DNA of 64,000 nucleotides from assembly GCF_022174665.1 (NCBI RefSeq), contig NZ_CP076562.1:1534501-1598500 (forward strand). Reading direction: 5' to 3'. Each line of letters starts with the position of its first letter. Within the stretch, counting starts at the first letter, position 1. The DNA comes from Eubacterium sp. MSJ-33. GTDB taxonomy: Bacteria; Bacillota; Clostridia; Lachnospirales; Lachnospiraceae. The translations under genes were made by a program, and so were the position numbers. The notes below the pieces were generated by a model, which worked only from the letters and a program-made list of their open reading frames with translations, made no database searches and was not told where the DNA came from. Below, one piece after another: positions 16,847 through 25,569 of this stretch.

Positions 16847-18070
16847 CTACATTTTTCTAAGTACAATCGTGACTGCAAAGCCTGTTTCCGGTGTCTTTGC
16901 ATAGATATCTCCATCCATCTTGTGAAGCAGTTCCTTACAGATATATAAGCCCAATCCGCTTCCGCGAACACCTGCGTGATTACTTCCACGATAAAACGCA
17001 TCAAAAATATGTGGCAGTTCCTCTTCTTTGAGACCATCCCCAGAATTTTCAATCGTAATCAGGCTGTGGTCTTCTTCCTCTGAAAAGGAAATATGCACGT
17101 ATTTCCCATCGCCATATTTGATTGCATTCTCGAGCACATTCTGTCCCACTTCAACTGCCCGGTCCAAATCGCCATATAGCAGATAATCTGCAAAGGACTC
17201 CATCTGAAAGTCTGTATGTAAATCCGCGAATTTTTCTTTGTAATAAAGTTTCAACGCCTGCATCATCTGCGACAGATAAAACTCCCCCTGATGCACGTCC
17301 AGCTTCAGAAAATCTTCCCGTGCTGCTTCCGAGATCTCGCCTACATATTTCTTAATTGTCTCTGTGTTTTTGCGAATCCCGCCAATCGCCTGCTGCCTTT
17401 TTTCTTCATTTTCATACAGATTTTCCCCCAGTGCCTGCGTGTATAATTCAATCGCCGAAAGCGGTGTGCGAATATCATGCGACAACGACAATAAGAGTGT
17501 CTTCTTCTCTTTCTCCAACTCCAGTCTTCTTAACTTGTCCGCCTCCAGCTTTTCCCGCAGCATATCCAGACTCCACAGGAATTTTCCGAAGAAACGGCTT
17601 TTTTCTGCCTTGATTGGTACAGACAGATTCCCTTTTGCAAGTTCTGTTGTAAGTCCTTCCATCGACGCAAACGGACGAACCAGTTTTCTTCCGAGCAGTA
17701 TCAGAAATGCCGCTGTACAGATCCACAATGCGCCCAGCACCAGATCCAGTTTCCATATACTTCCGTACTGCACCGTGCGTCTGTAACAAAACCGATACAG
17801 CTTGCCCTGCACTTCCTCCACACGGTACTCTTCGTTGCACACTTCCTGCGCATCAAAAATGCTTACCCGTGTAAGTGTCGGATAATCTGACAACTTAATC
17901 TGTTCCAAAGGAATTCCTGTTTCCAGTTCCTGTACACATCGTGCCACATCCACCCGGTACGAATATTCATCCTTGGATTTCAGAGCTTGTACCACGAAAA
18001 GGTTGCAAATCCCTATCAGACAGATTTCCAACAATAAGAAAATTATTACAAATCTACGATATTTATTCAA
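16847..18070 (-). CDS. Sensor histidine kinase
   Basis: A 407-aa membrane kinase. Membrane segments at about 7-28 and 107-125 flank a small extracellular part of about 80 residues. A HAMP-like linker follows, then the dimerisation helix with the phosphorylated histidine in LSLSHDIRTPLSAIELY (near residue 200) and the ATPase domain with N-box NVLENAIKYGDG, G1 ITIENSGDGL and G2 GSGLGLYICKEL. It overlaps the response regulator by 8 bases (ATGAATAA) and belongs to the PadR-HAAS-DUF4097-TCS-ABC operon. The small extracellular part leaves open whether it senses directly or through the ABC permease. Confidence 0.92.
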   Translation of the reverse strand: MNKYRRFVIIFLLLEICLIGICNLFVVQALKSKDEYSYRVDVARCVQELETGIPLEQIKLSDYPTLTRVSIFDAQEVCNEEYRVEEVQGKLYRFCYRRTVQYGSIWKLDLVLGALWICTAAFLILLGRKLVRPFASMEGLTTELAKGNLSVPIKAEKSRFFGKFLWSLDMLREKLEADKLRRLELEKEKKTLLLSLSHDIRTPLSAIELYTQALGENLYENEEKRQQAIGGIRKNTETIKKYVGEISEAAREDFLKLDVHQGEFYLSQMMQALKLYYKEKFADLHTDFQMESFADYLLYGDLDRAVEVGQNVLENAIKYGDGKYVHISFSEEEDHSLITIENSGDGLKEEELPHIFDAFYRGSNHAGVRGSGLGLYICKELLHKMDGDIYAKTPETGFAVTIVLRKM

Positions 18071-18725
18071 ACCGATACCCCGTTCCCCATTCCGTGATAA
18101 TGTGCTCCGGATGTTTTGGATCTTTCTCTATTTTCTGTCTGAGCCACTTAATATGTACTGTCAGTGTCTGCATCTCCGATTCACTGTCGCTGCCCCAGAT
18201 CGTGCGGAACAAATATTCTTTTTTCAGTGTCACGCCTTTATTTTCCATCAGTAATTTCAATAACTCAAATTCTTTTGCTGTGGAATCAACCTTTTGATCT
18301 GCAACATAAATCGTCTGTGTCGCCGTATTCAGCCGGATCGTTCCGGAGATCAATTCCTCCTGTGCGTATTTGCGTTTGAAGATACCATGAATCTTCGCGA
18401 GCAGGATATCCATATCGTAAGGCTTTTCAATGTAATCGTCAGCACCCAAATTCAAGCCTTTTAATTTGTCGTTCTTTTCTGTCTTGGCACTCACAATCAG
18501 AATATGTGCATTGGATGTCTCACGGATTTTTGAACAGACTGCAAAGCCATCCATCCCCGGCAGCATCAGATCTAAGATTACAAGCTTCGCTCCGTATCGT
18601 TCAAAAAGCTCCAATGCAGCCTCACCATCCTTTGCAACGCTCACAATATAATTTTCTTTCCGCAGAAAATCCGAAAGCAGCTCGCCGATTTCATGATTAT
18701 CCTCTACTATAATGATATCTAACAT
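18063..18725 (-). CDS. OmpR-family response regulator
   Basis: A 220-aa regulator with a receiver domain (phosphoacceptor aspartate in LVILDLMLPGMDG near residue 52, acidic pair VEDN at 7-10, switch threonine replaced by serine in IVSAK, lysine in EKPYD) and a winged-helix output domain ending in VHIKWLRQKIEKDP and GTGYRFE. The open frame runs 19 codons further upstream, but the ATG at 18725 has TAGAGG in place and begins exactly at the receiver strand. It overlaps the kinase start and is 8 bases downstream of the DUF4097 gene. Confidence 0.93.
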   Translation of the reverse strand: MLDIIIVEDNHEIGELLSDFLRKENYIVSVAKDGEAALELFERYGAKLVILDLMLPGMDGFAVCSKIRETSNAHILIVSAKTEKNDKLKGLNLGADDYIEKPYDMDILLAKIHGIFKRKYAQEELISGTIRLNTATQTIYVADQKVDSTAKEFELLKLLMENKGVTLKKEYLFRTIWGSDSESEMQTLTVHIKWLRQKIEKDPKHPEHIITEWGTGYRFE

Positions 18726-18733
18726 ATATACCT

Positions 18734-19612
18734 CTACTTCTGCTTCACATCCACATCTCCACTCGATGTTACAATCTTGCACAGATAGTCGGAATCCGCA
18801 TCTCCATCCGGAACATCCAAAGCTCCGCTATTGGTTTTCGTCTCAAACCGATATGTGCGTCCCGCTGTAATCTCCATATCGACATCACCGCTCGATGTTG
18901 TGATATCGAATTTCTCGGCATCACAGCTCTCCAGATCTATGTCTCCGCTGGACGTCGACATACGCAAGCTTTCTGCGGTTATATCCTGCATCTCAATATC
19001 TCCACTATTAGCTCCAAGTTCTATCTGCTTTGCTGTTGCATTTTCCAGATCAATATCTCCGGAAGAAGATGTTGCCATAATGGAATCCGGGGCATTTATA
19101 TTCTTCATATATAGATCTCCACTGGATGCAGATACATTTACAGTTTCTGCATTCACATCCTGAATTGTAACATATCCGCTCAAGGTTGTTACAGAGATTT
19201 CTTTGTATTCCGCATCTGCCAGATACAACCGTGCCGCCGTATCTTTTCCAAATCCCAGTGATACAACCGCTTTATGTTTGCCCTTGTCGTCCGTTGTGAA
19301 TTTCAGCACATGTTCCTTCACATCCACATGACTTGTCCAATCATCCGTATCATAATACTCCACATAATTCTTACCGGTCTTTGATTTGCAGATCTCGATA
19401 TCCATGCTGCTTGCCCCGGCAATCTCTATTTTATCAAATGCATCCGCAATCTGCACGGTTTTCTTCTCGGCATGAAGTGCTTTCATCGTGGTCAGATCGA
19501 CCGCTCCATTCGGAAACTTAAATCCACCTATTGCAATTCCGATAAATCCTATAATCACACCGATACCGACTAGCACGGAACCAATGATGACCGCTTTTTT
19601 AGTTTTGCTCAT
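18734..19612 (-). CDS. DUF4097-type beta-helix envelope protein
   Basis: A 292-aa protein with a membrane segment at about 8-30 and then a long repetitive right-handed beta-type domain. The repeat carries a SSGDIDLE-like word that returns about every 19-20 residues (SASSGDLYM, TSSSGDIDLE, GANSGDIEM, STSSGDIDLE, TTSSGDVDM, VTSSGDVDV). This is the hallmark of DUF4097 (adhesin-like, LiaG-related) proteins, which sit on the outer membrane face and are often co-transcribed with HAAS-domain proteins and PadR regulators. Role: probably an envelope-stress partner of the two-component system that follows; function in detail unknown. Confidence 0.82.
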   Translation of the reverse strand: MSKTKKAVIIGSVLVGIGVIIGFIGIAIGGFKFPNGAVDLTTMKALHAEKKTVQIADAFDKIEIAGASSMDIEICKSKTGKNYVEYYDTDDWTSHVDVKEHVLKFTTDDKGKHKAVVSLGFGKDTAARLYLADAEYKEISVTTLSGYVTIQDVNAETVNVSASSGDLYMKNINAPDSIMATSSSGDIDLENATAKQIELGANSGDIEMQDITAESLRMSTSSGDIDLESCDAEKFDITTSSGDVDMEITAGRTYRFETKTNSGALDVPDGDADSDYLCKIVTSSGDVDVKQK

Positions 19613-19615
19613 ATC

Positions 19616-20209
19616 TTAGCCCTCCTTTACGAACTTTCTTTTGATGCCGCTCACAGCTGCCTTACACAGATTCCAGAATCCAACCGTTACCGGCTTCACT
19701 GCGACAAAGAACAGAATCGTAAGTCCGACACCTGCGAATCCGCACCCAAGCATAAATACCGCTGCCGGAACATTGCTGATCATCAGGAATGGAACCACAG
19801 CTAAAACTCCCGCAATTCCCGCGACTGCTGCTGATATGACTACTGCATAAAATGTAATCAATAGTGAAAATACAACAACTAACATACTTAATACCAGAAT
19901 TCCGGCTGTAAGCAGAAGCGGCACCCAGACCGGAGAACCAAGTACAATCAGAACAATCTCCCATGCACGCAGGCGATGCGTCGGTTTGATCTTCTGCTTA
20001 ACGATTTTGCTAAGTGGCGTATCTTCCAGAATCTGATCCACGGCTTCATCCGGTGTATCCATCGTGGCAACCGCCTCTTCCTCCGTCATGCCATCTTCCA
20101 TCCGGTCATCGATCATCTCACTGTAATAAGCGATGAACCGCTCCATATCTTCCATCGGCATCTTCGGAATCCGCACCCGGATTGCCGACAAATATTCCTG
20201 TTTATTCAT
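19616..20209 (-). CDS. HAAS / DUF1700 domain membrane protein
   Basis: A 197-aa protein. Residues 1-65 form the HAAS-type helical domain: MNKQEYLSAIRVRIPKMP followed by an acidic helix with FIAYYSEMIDDRMEDG and EEEAVATMDTPDEAVDQIL. Three or four membrane segments fill residues 78-175. HAAS proteins are nearly always encoded after a PadR regulator and before a DUF4097 protein, as here. They are thought to relay between the membrane and the PadR protein. It overlaps padR by 8 bases, so the two are translated together. Confidence 0.85.
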   Translation of the reverse strand: MNKQEYLSAIRVRIPKMPMEDMERFIAYYSEMIDDRMEDGMTEEEAVATMDTPDEAVDQILEDTPLSKIVKQKIKPTHRLRAWEIVLIVLGSPVWVPLLLTAGILVLSMLVVVFSLLITFYAVVISAAVAGIAGVLAVVPFLMISNVPAAVFMLGCGFAGVGLTILFFVAVKPVTVGFWNLCKAAVSGIKRKFVKEG

Positions 20210-20537
20210 GGTCTTGTGCCTCCTTCATAGGTTCTTCCCGAACGATAAACCGATAGATGGATTCCAGTTCCTTCCATTCCTCCTGAAACTCATCGATTCG
20301 CGCCCGTCCTGCGTCTGTAATATGATAATATTTCCGAAGTCGTCCGTTATGCTCCACCGATTGTACCGTCAGATACGCATTTGCTTCTAGACGTCGTAAA
20401 ATCGGATACAGCGTCGACTCCGAAATCGTCACATACGGTTTCATATCTTTGATGATCTGATATCCATAGGAATCTTCATCTTTGATTGCCGCCAGCACGC
20501 ATACATCCAACATGCCTCGTTTTAATTGAATATCCAT
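20202..20537 (-). CDS. PadR-family transcriptional regulator
   Basis: A 111-aa winged-helix repressor. The N-terminal part (LKRGMLDVCVLAAIKDEDSYGYQIIKDM) and the wing (STLYPILRRLEANAYLTV with YYHITDAGRARIDE) match PadR in order and length. It is first in a seven-gene operon (PadR, HAAS, DUF4097, response regulator, kinase, permease, ATPase). Its promoter contains ATACTAT-7-ATAGTAT over the -10 box, the usual PadR operator type, so the operon is likely autorepressed. Inducer unknown; envelope stress is inferred from the neighbours. Confidence 0.93.
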   Translation of the reverse strand: MDIQLKRGMLDVCVLAAIKDEDSYGYQIIKDMKPYVTISESTLYPILRRLEANAYLTVQSVEHNGRLRKYYHITDAGRARIDEFQEEWKELESIYRFIVREEPMKEAQDHE

Positions 20538-20558
20538 ATGTATACCTCCTTATGTCAC

Positions 20559-20589
20559 ATACTATACGCCGCATAGTATTATATGTCAA
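20559..20589 (-). promoter_or_regulatory. PadR operon promoter with PadR-type operator
   Basis: TTGACA (20584-20589), 17 bases, TATAGT (20561-20566) on the minus strand. ATACTAT (20559-20565) and ATAGTAT (20573-20579) form a perfect 7-7-7 inverted repeat across the -10 box. PadR operators commonly have this ATAC...GTAT dyad. Confidence 0.82.
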
Positions 20590-20611
20590 GTAGTATTTTA
20601 ATCTTGAACAT

Positions 20612-20644
20612 AAAAAAGAGAACCTGAAAATTCAGGTTCTCCAA
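20612..20644 (-). terminator. Terminator of the chemoreceptor gene
   Basis: GAGAACCTGAA and TTCAGGTTCTC pair in a perfect stem; on the minus strand TTTTTT follows. It separates the chemoreceptor gene from the PadR operon promoter. Confidence 0.85.
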
Positions 20645-20655
20645 ATATATTTATA

Positions 20656-22338
20656 TTATTCAAAATACTTCATCATTTCTGCCAGTTCATCCGACACCTT
20701 GCTGACATGTCCGGTTGCCGTGTTCATCTGGTCGATTGCTTCGGCAATACTTGTCACATTCGCAGATACTTCCTCGTTACTTGCCGCATTTTCTTCGGAA
20801 ATCGCACTGAGATCAGTAATATTGGCTATGATGGACTGCTTGATACCATCAAGCTGCTTTGATTTCTCACTGATACGGGACACCGCCACAATATTGTCAC
20901 TAATCGTCTTGCTGAGTGTTGCAAAGCTACTGCATGTTGCAGAAATATCATCCTGCTCTTTTCCGAGCAATATCTGTACATCACGTACCATACTCACACA
21001 CTCATTTGATTTCGCAAAGATATTGTCAGCCACCTGTTTGATCGTATCCACACCCTCGGCACTTTGCTCTGCCAGCTTCTTGATCTCACTTGCCACAACC
21101 GCAAATCCGCTTCCCGACTGTCCGGCACGTGCTGCTTCGATTGATGCATTTAACGCAAGCAGACTTGTCTGTCCGGTAATATCCATAATCAGGTTGACTG
21201 CCTCATTGATTGACAGAATCGCCTGGTTTGTCTCTTCAATCTGATTCGTAATCCGACCGATAATTTCCGCCGATTGATTGGAGCTGTCCAGTACAGTCTC
21301 CATGGACTTGGTTGCTGTGCTGTTCGCCTTGCCCATCTGCTCAGAATTTGCACTTAATACCTGCACATCATTATCGATATCCGTGATTGCATTTCCCATC
21401 TCGATGGACTTCGCATTGACATCCTGCACATTATCTGCCAGTGTCACCGCGGTCACAGACAATTCCTCCATCGCCTGACTGATCTGTCCGGCACCCTCAT
21501 TACTGAAATCGGCACGCTCATTCAGGGAAGATGTATCCTGCTGCAGATTCACAACATGATCATTTACACTTGTTACAATATTATTCAGTTTTTCCTTAAG
21601 TATCTTTGAGGAATCAATCAACGTGTCAATCTCCGCAATTGCCGAAGAGCCTTCCACGTCTTCTGAAATACTTCCGTTCGCAATCCGTTCAATATGTGCT
21701 GTTGTCTTCGCCAGTGACTTCCGGATCTTCAACGCAAGGAGAATCAGGGCACCCAGGTATAGAATGCCTATCGCCACAGAGATCAGTAACAATGTACGCA
21801 CAAGTCCCTTCTTTGCTGCGTTGACAGTCGCTGTTTTCTCGCCGGCAAATCCCATACCGATCACATCACCGGCATCGGAATACACCGGTGTGTAGTATAC
21901 ATAGTAATCTGCGCCTGCAATCTGTACACCATCTGCGTGGTAATCCTTACCCGCCTGGACAGTTTTCCAGATTGTGGCATCCGCCTTTGTTCCCTCCGGA
22001 CGGTTTCCATTCTCGTCAACAACCGAAGTGATGTATCGTTCATCTCCTTCAAAAAATGTAAGCTCGATATTGTCCTTTTTCAATGAATCAATAAACTCGT
22101 AGCTGACATCGTCCCTGCATAAGATATCTTCCCGGACGTCCCACTCAAAGTATTTCTCTACCGAAACCGCACATGCCTTTAGTCTTGCATATGTACTGTT
22201 TTCAAGTTCCTGCTCCATTTTTCTTGTAGAATAAACTGTCAGAATCAGAATTGCCGTGAGCAGCGGAACGCTGCCAATCAAGATAATCACCCATAAGATA
22301 TTTAATCGTTTTCCTTTTGATTTTTTAATAGCTGCCAT
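20656..22338 (-). CDS. Methyl-accepting chemotaxis protein
   Basis: A 560-aa transmembrane chemoreceptor. A first membrane segment (about 13-35) leads to an extracellular single-Cache-like domain (about 40-180, with [20 protein letters not shown]), a second segment (183-205), a HAMP linker and a long cytoplasmic coiled coil. The hairpin tip is clear in [32 protein letters not shown] near residue 395-425, where it contacts CheA/CheW. Ligand unknown, probably a small organic acid given the Cache type. It stands alone and ends at a strong terminator; no flagellar or che genes are nearby. Confidence 0.93.
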   Translation of the reverse strand: MAAIKKSKGKRLNILWVIILIGSVPLLTAILILTVYSTRKMEQELENSTYARLKACAVSVEKYFEWDVREDILCRDDVSYEFIDSLKKDNIELTFFEGDERYITSVVDENGNRPEGTKADATIWKTVQAGKDYHADGVQIAGADYYVYYTPVYSDAGDVIGMGFAGEKTATVNAAKKGLVRTLLLISVAIGILYLGALILLALKIRKSLAKTTAHIERIANGSISEDVEGSSAIAEIDTLIDSSKILKEKLNNIVTSVNDHVVNLQQDTSSLNERADFSNEGAGQISQAMEELSVTAVTLADNVQDVNAKSIEMGNAITDIDNDVQVLSANSEQMGKANSTATKSMETVLDSSNQSAEIIGRITNQIEETNQAILSINEAVNLIMDITGQTSLLALNASIEAARAGQSGSGFAVVASEIKKLAEQSAEGVDTIKQVADNIFAKSNECVSMVRDVQILLGKEQDDISATCSSFATLSKTISDNIVAVSRISEKSKQLDGIKQSIIANITDLSAISEENAASNEEVSANVTSIAEAIDQMNTATGHVSKVSDELAEMMKYFE

Positions 22339-22540
22339 ACATTATCAGAAGATGTATAATCTTCCCTCCCCCTTTTCTATGTATTTCTCTCTATTATACT
22401 CATTTTTTTCGACGGGTTCTATCAAATATTTGAGGTTTTCATGGCATTTACTTGTGTCTGGCATCATTTGCGAGCTGGATTGACGAGAACCTCCTCTTCA
22501 CTTCGAGTCGGTCATCTCAAGTCTCAAATAAACGCAACAA

Positions 22541-22577
22541 AAAAGCTCCAAGAGAATAAATTCTCTGGAGCTTTTTG
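22541..22577. terminator. Terminator after rpsI (bidirectional)
   Basis: AAAAAGCTCCAAGAGAA and TTCTCTGGAGCTTTTT pair with one bulged base. A-run and T-run flank both sides. It closes the rplM-rpsI transcript 18 bases past the rpsI stop. Confidence 0.85.
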
Positions 22578-22595
22578 CATGCGATTGCTCGCAAA

Positions 22596-22994
22596 TTATC
22601 TCTTTGAAAACTGTGGTGCACGACGAGCTGCTTTGAGACCGTACTTCTTTCTCTCCTTCATACGAGGATCTCTTGTAAGATATCCTGCCTTCTTAAGAGC
22701 TGGTCTGTACTCAGCGTCTGCCTCAAGGAGTGCTCTGGAGATACCATGTCTGATAGCACCAGCCTGACCTGTAAATCCGCCACCCTTAACATTTACAAGT
22801 GCATCAAACTTTCCTTCTGTACCTGTTGCTGCAAATGGCTGCTTAACAATGAGCTTCAATGTATCAAGACCGAAATACTCATCCATGTCTTTCTTATTAA
22901 TAGTTACCTTACCAGTTCCTGGTACAAGGTAAACTCTTGCGATACTGCTTTTTCTTCTACCTGTTCCGTAAAATCTATTACTATTCTTAGCCAC
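22596..22994 (-). CDS. rpsI: 30S ribosomal protein S9
   Basis: Small-subunit protein of 132 aa near the decoding P site. Features: [18 protein letters not shown] start, [20 protein letters not shown] core and the conserved basic tail ending APQFSKR, whose last residue touches P-site tRNA. Length is normal (130 in B. subtilis). It follows rplM by 17 bases and ends at a terminator, the usual Firmicute pair. Confidence 0.98.
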   Translation of the reverse strand: MAKNSNRFYGTGRRKSSIARVYLVPGTGKVTINKKDMDEYFGLDTLKLIVKQPFAATGTEGKFDALVNVKGGGFTGQAGAIRHGISRALLEADAEYRPALKKAGYLTRDPRMKERKKYGLKAARRAPQFSKR

Positions 22995-23011
22995 GAACGT
23001 TTCCTCCCTTA

Positions 23012-23446
23012 TTAATACTTAATCTCTAATACTTCTGGCTTCTGAGCCTGCTGCTTGTGCTCTGGTCCAGCGTAAACATAAAGCTTCTTGATCATCTGTC
23101 TTCCGAGAGGTCCCTTTGGAAGCATGCCCTTAACTGCAAGGTAGATAACATCCTCCGGCTTCTTAGCCATCTTCTCTTTGAGAGTCTGCTCTTTCATACC
23201 GCCAACGTAATCAGAATGGTGATAGTAAACCTTCTGATCCATCTTCTTACCTGTTACTTTGATCTTATCAGCATTTACAACTACGATATAGTCACCTGTA
23301 TCGATGTGTGGTGTAAATGTTGGCTTGTTCTTTCCTCTTAAAATGCTTGCGATCTCTGATGATAAACGACCTAATGTATGTCCTGTAGCATCTACTACAT
23401 ACCACTTTCTTTCAATGTTTGATGGGCTTGCCATAAAGCTCTTCAT
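23012..23446 (-). CDS. rplM: 50S ribosomal protein L13
   Basis: Large-subunit early-assembly protein, 144 aa (145 in B. subtilis). MKSFMASP start, [15 protein letters not shown] and [14 protein letters not shown] are conserved family words. The open frame extends 52 codons upstream, but the ATG at 23446 has AAGGAGGAACACCACA before it and starts the homology; the extra part is the RNA leader. It is first in the rplM-rpsI operon, with its own promoter and a long leader that probably mediates L13 autocontrol. Confidence 0.98.
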   Translation of the reverse strand: MKSFMASPSNIERKWYVVDATGHTLGRLSSEIASILRGKNKPTFTPHIDTGDYIVVVNADKIKVTGKKMDQKVYYHHSDYVGGMKEQTLKEKMAKKPEDVIYLAVKGMLPKGPLGRQMIKKLYVYAGPEHKQQAQKPEVLEIKY

Positions 23447-23623
23447 TGTGGTGTTCCTCCTTAAAATTATTCGAATTGTCCTGCATCTTACCCATGCTTT
23501 GAAGCCGAAATGTCCGAAACAGCCTGTCCGCACAGTGCCGAATGCGTACTGTACATTGTCCCAAAAGAGTATTCCGCAAGTCCCGGGGCTATTGGGACGC
23601 ACTTCACCTGTCTTTTGTCACAT
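23447..23623 (-). promoter_or_regulatory. L13-type ribosomal protein leader
   Basis: About 177 bases lie between the predicted transcript start and rplM. The minus strand contains several short pairings, such as GTCCCAATAGCCCCGGGAC, and unusual GC-rich segments for the region. Firmicute rplM genes often carry the L13 leader, to which L13 binds to limit its own synthesis. Position and size fit; the consensus was not aligned. Confidence 0.55.
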
Positions 23624-23629
23624 TTAGAT

Positions 23630-23658
23630 ATTATATTATACGTGCCCGCGTGTGTCAA
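23630..23658 (-). promoter_or_regulatory. rplM-rpsI promoter
   Basis: Perfect TTGACA (23653-23658), 17-base spacer and perfect TATAAT (23630-23635) on the minus strand, as expected for a strong ribosomal promoter. A second overlapping TATAAT lies at 23635-23640. Confidence 0.85.
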
Positions 23659-23773
23659 CGCCTTTTTACCGGAAATGCAGATTTTTGTACAATATTTTTA
23701 ATTTTAATATAAAACCATACCAAATTCAGCAATAAATTCTACATATTTCATATGTAGTTATATGCATCATATT

Positions 23774-24511
23774 TTACAAATACTCAATTCCAACCAGCCG
23801 AAGGCCACACGCTTCCGCTTTCGGGCCTGCTGCCGCGCGATCCTTCGCATCAAGAATCTCCTTCACATGCTCCGGCGGATACATATTCATACCGCATTTT
23901 AACAAAGTTCCCATTATGATCCGCACCATATTATATAGAAAACCGGTTCCACGGATCGTCATGATAATCATCTTGCCTTCTGTCCGGAAGGAAATCTCTG
24001 TGACGGTGCGCACCGTGGATTCCACTTGTGTCCGTGGCGTGCAGAATGATTTGAAATCATGTTCGCCGACCAGATATGCCGCCGCCTGCTCCATCTTCGC
24101 TACATCGATATGGAAATAGCAAAACTTCGAGTAAAGTCGTACAAGCGGGTTCGGAAACTTGTCATTCCAGATGCGATACTCATACGTTTTGATCGTATCG
24201 CAGAACCGCGGATGAAAATCGTCCGCCACCTGACACGATTCCTGAATCCGGATATCGTCCGGCAACCGCTGGTTTAGCGCGAAGCTGATCTTCTCCGGCG
24301 GAATCCGCGTCTCGGTATCAAAGACCGCCACATTTCCAAGTGCATGCACCCCTGAATCTGTCCGACTCGCACCGATGATCTTGATATCCTCCTGTAACAG
24401 CTTCGACAGTTCGCGGTTCAGGACTTCCTCGATCGTAATTCCATTATCCTGAATCTGCCAGCCACAGTAATTGGTGCCGTCATAGGCAACGGTTAATTTG
24501 ATTCGTTTCAT
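23774..24511 (-). CDS. truA: tRNA pseudouridine(38-40) synthase
   Basis: Converts uridines 38-40 in the anticodon arm of tRNAs to pseudouridine. The 245-aa protein starts MKRIKLTVAYDGTNYCGWQ and has the catalytic aspartate motif GASRTDSGVHALGN near residue 50-62, then FHPRFC and GTGFLYNMVRIIMGTLL near the C-terminus. Length is typical. It lies in the usual ecfA-ecfT-truA-rplM-rpsI order, 165 bases downstream of ecfT with AT-rich DNA between that includes a possible -10. Confidence 0.97.
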   Translation of the reverse strand: MKRIKLTVAYDGTNYCGWQIQDNGITIEEVLNRELSKLLQEDIKIIGASRTDSGVHALGNVAVFDTETRIPPEKISFALNQRLPDDIRIQESCQVADDFHPRFCDTIKTYEYRIWNDKFPNPLVRLYSKFCYFHIDVAKMEQAAAYLVGEHDFKSFCTPRTQVESTVRTVTEISFRTEGKMIIMTIRGTGFLYNMVRIIMGTLLKCGMNMYPPEHVKEILDAKDRAAAGPKAEACGLRLVGIEYL

Positions 24512-24676
24512 GGAGCGAATCTCCTTTCTCTTTCTAATATCTTATTTCAATTCAAAATACAGTCTCATACAATATCTCATTACTTCTATTATAAAATCAC
24601 TTGACTAATATCATAAAATATCTACGTCACTGTGATTTATTTTTCTATTTATTACACTTACTATCACTATGCGAAG

Positions 24677-25456
24677 CTAAAATTTTATAATTAGAATTAT
24701 CGACACAACCGTCATCACCAACATACACACATACGCGACCGCATCCCGTCTCTCATACACGAGTGGATGCAGCTTCGTCCGTCCTTTGCCGCCCATATAA
24801 CATCGGCTGTCCATCGCATCCCCCAGATGTCCGGCACGCGAAATCGCATTCTGGAAAAGCGGCAATATCACCGTCCGAAGCTTCTTTAAGCGCACGACCG
24901 GATTCCCCTTCTTAAAGTCCGTGCCTCTCGCCATCTGCGCTTTCATGATCCGGTCTAACTCTCCAAATAATATCGGCACAAACCGGAGTGCGATGGTGAT
25001 TCCCATTGCCACACCGCCACTTAGATGCATGCATTTCTCCATGCCATCCGTCAGTCTCGTCGGTGTCGTTGTATACATCAACAGGCTTGACATCAAAATC
25101 AAAATCAGCATGCGCCAGAACACGAATCCTGCCTTAATCAGCCCTTCCTTCGTGATTGTAAGCACACCAAGCTTTACCAGCGCCGTTCCATGTACGGTAA
25201 ATGCATTTAAGGCACTACAGATCAATATAAACAAAAATATCCCGTGTGTTCCGCGCATCATCTTACGCATCGGCACCCGGCTGCACGCCCACACGCCGGC
25301 AAATACCACAGTGAGAAACACAAAAAGCGGAAGGTTCCGATCCAGCAAAAGCAGGATAATATATACAATTGTAAATCGAATTTTGACACGGGGATCCAGC
25401 CGGTGGACCATCGAATCCACGCTGTGATACTGTCCCCATGTAATATCCTTCATCAT
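24677..25456 (-). CDS. ecfT: Energy-coupling factor transporter transmembrane protein EcfT
   Basis: Membrane coupling subunit of an ECF vitamin importer, 259 aa from the ATG at 25456 (MMKDITWGQYHSVDSMVHRL). About five hydrophobic segments fill the first half. The C-terminal cytoplasmic coupling helices carry the two Ala-Arg-Gly type motifs, seen as AQMARGTDF and DAMDSRCYMGG, which dock on the two ATPases. It would link the fused EcfA ATPase with various vitamin-binding S subunits encoded elsewhere. Start has AGAGGTAGGAAC before it. Confidence 0.95.
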   Translation of the reverse strand: MMKDITWGQYHSVDSMVHRLDPRVKIRFTIVYIILLLLDRNLPLFVFLTVVFAGVWACSRVPMRKMMRGTHGIFLFILICSALNAFTVHGTALVKLGVLTITKEGLIKAGFVFWRMLILILMSSLLMYTTTPTRLTDGMEKCMHLSGGVAMGITIALRFVPILFGELDRIMKAQMARGTDFKKGNPVVRLKKLRTVILPLFQNAISRAGHLGDAMDSRCYMGGKGRTKLHPLVYERRDAVAYVCMLVMTVVSIILIIKF

Positions 25457-25569
25457 GTTCCTACCTCTTTTTAGACATATTTCATGCAAACGTACCCGAG
25501 CCGAATATCACTCATATCCCACACGCAACAGGAATAGATATATGCATGTTAGCTCGTCCTATATAATAT

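Noticed and set aside
18830-19170. Regular short repeats that might suggest a CRISPR array
   Set aside because: They encode the SSGD beta repeats of a DUF4097 protein in one long frame; units are diverged and there are no spacers of constant length.
22440-22540. Plus-strand frame running from 22441 into rpsI
   Set aside because: It lies antisense to rpsI with no ribosome site, and it is interrupted by the rpsI terminator hairpin.
24512-24676. Riboswitch or leader between ecfT and truA
   Set aside because: AT-rich DNA with weak pairing only; a -10-like TATAAT is visible but no reliable -35.
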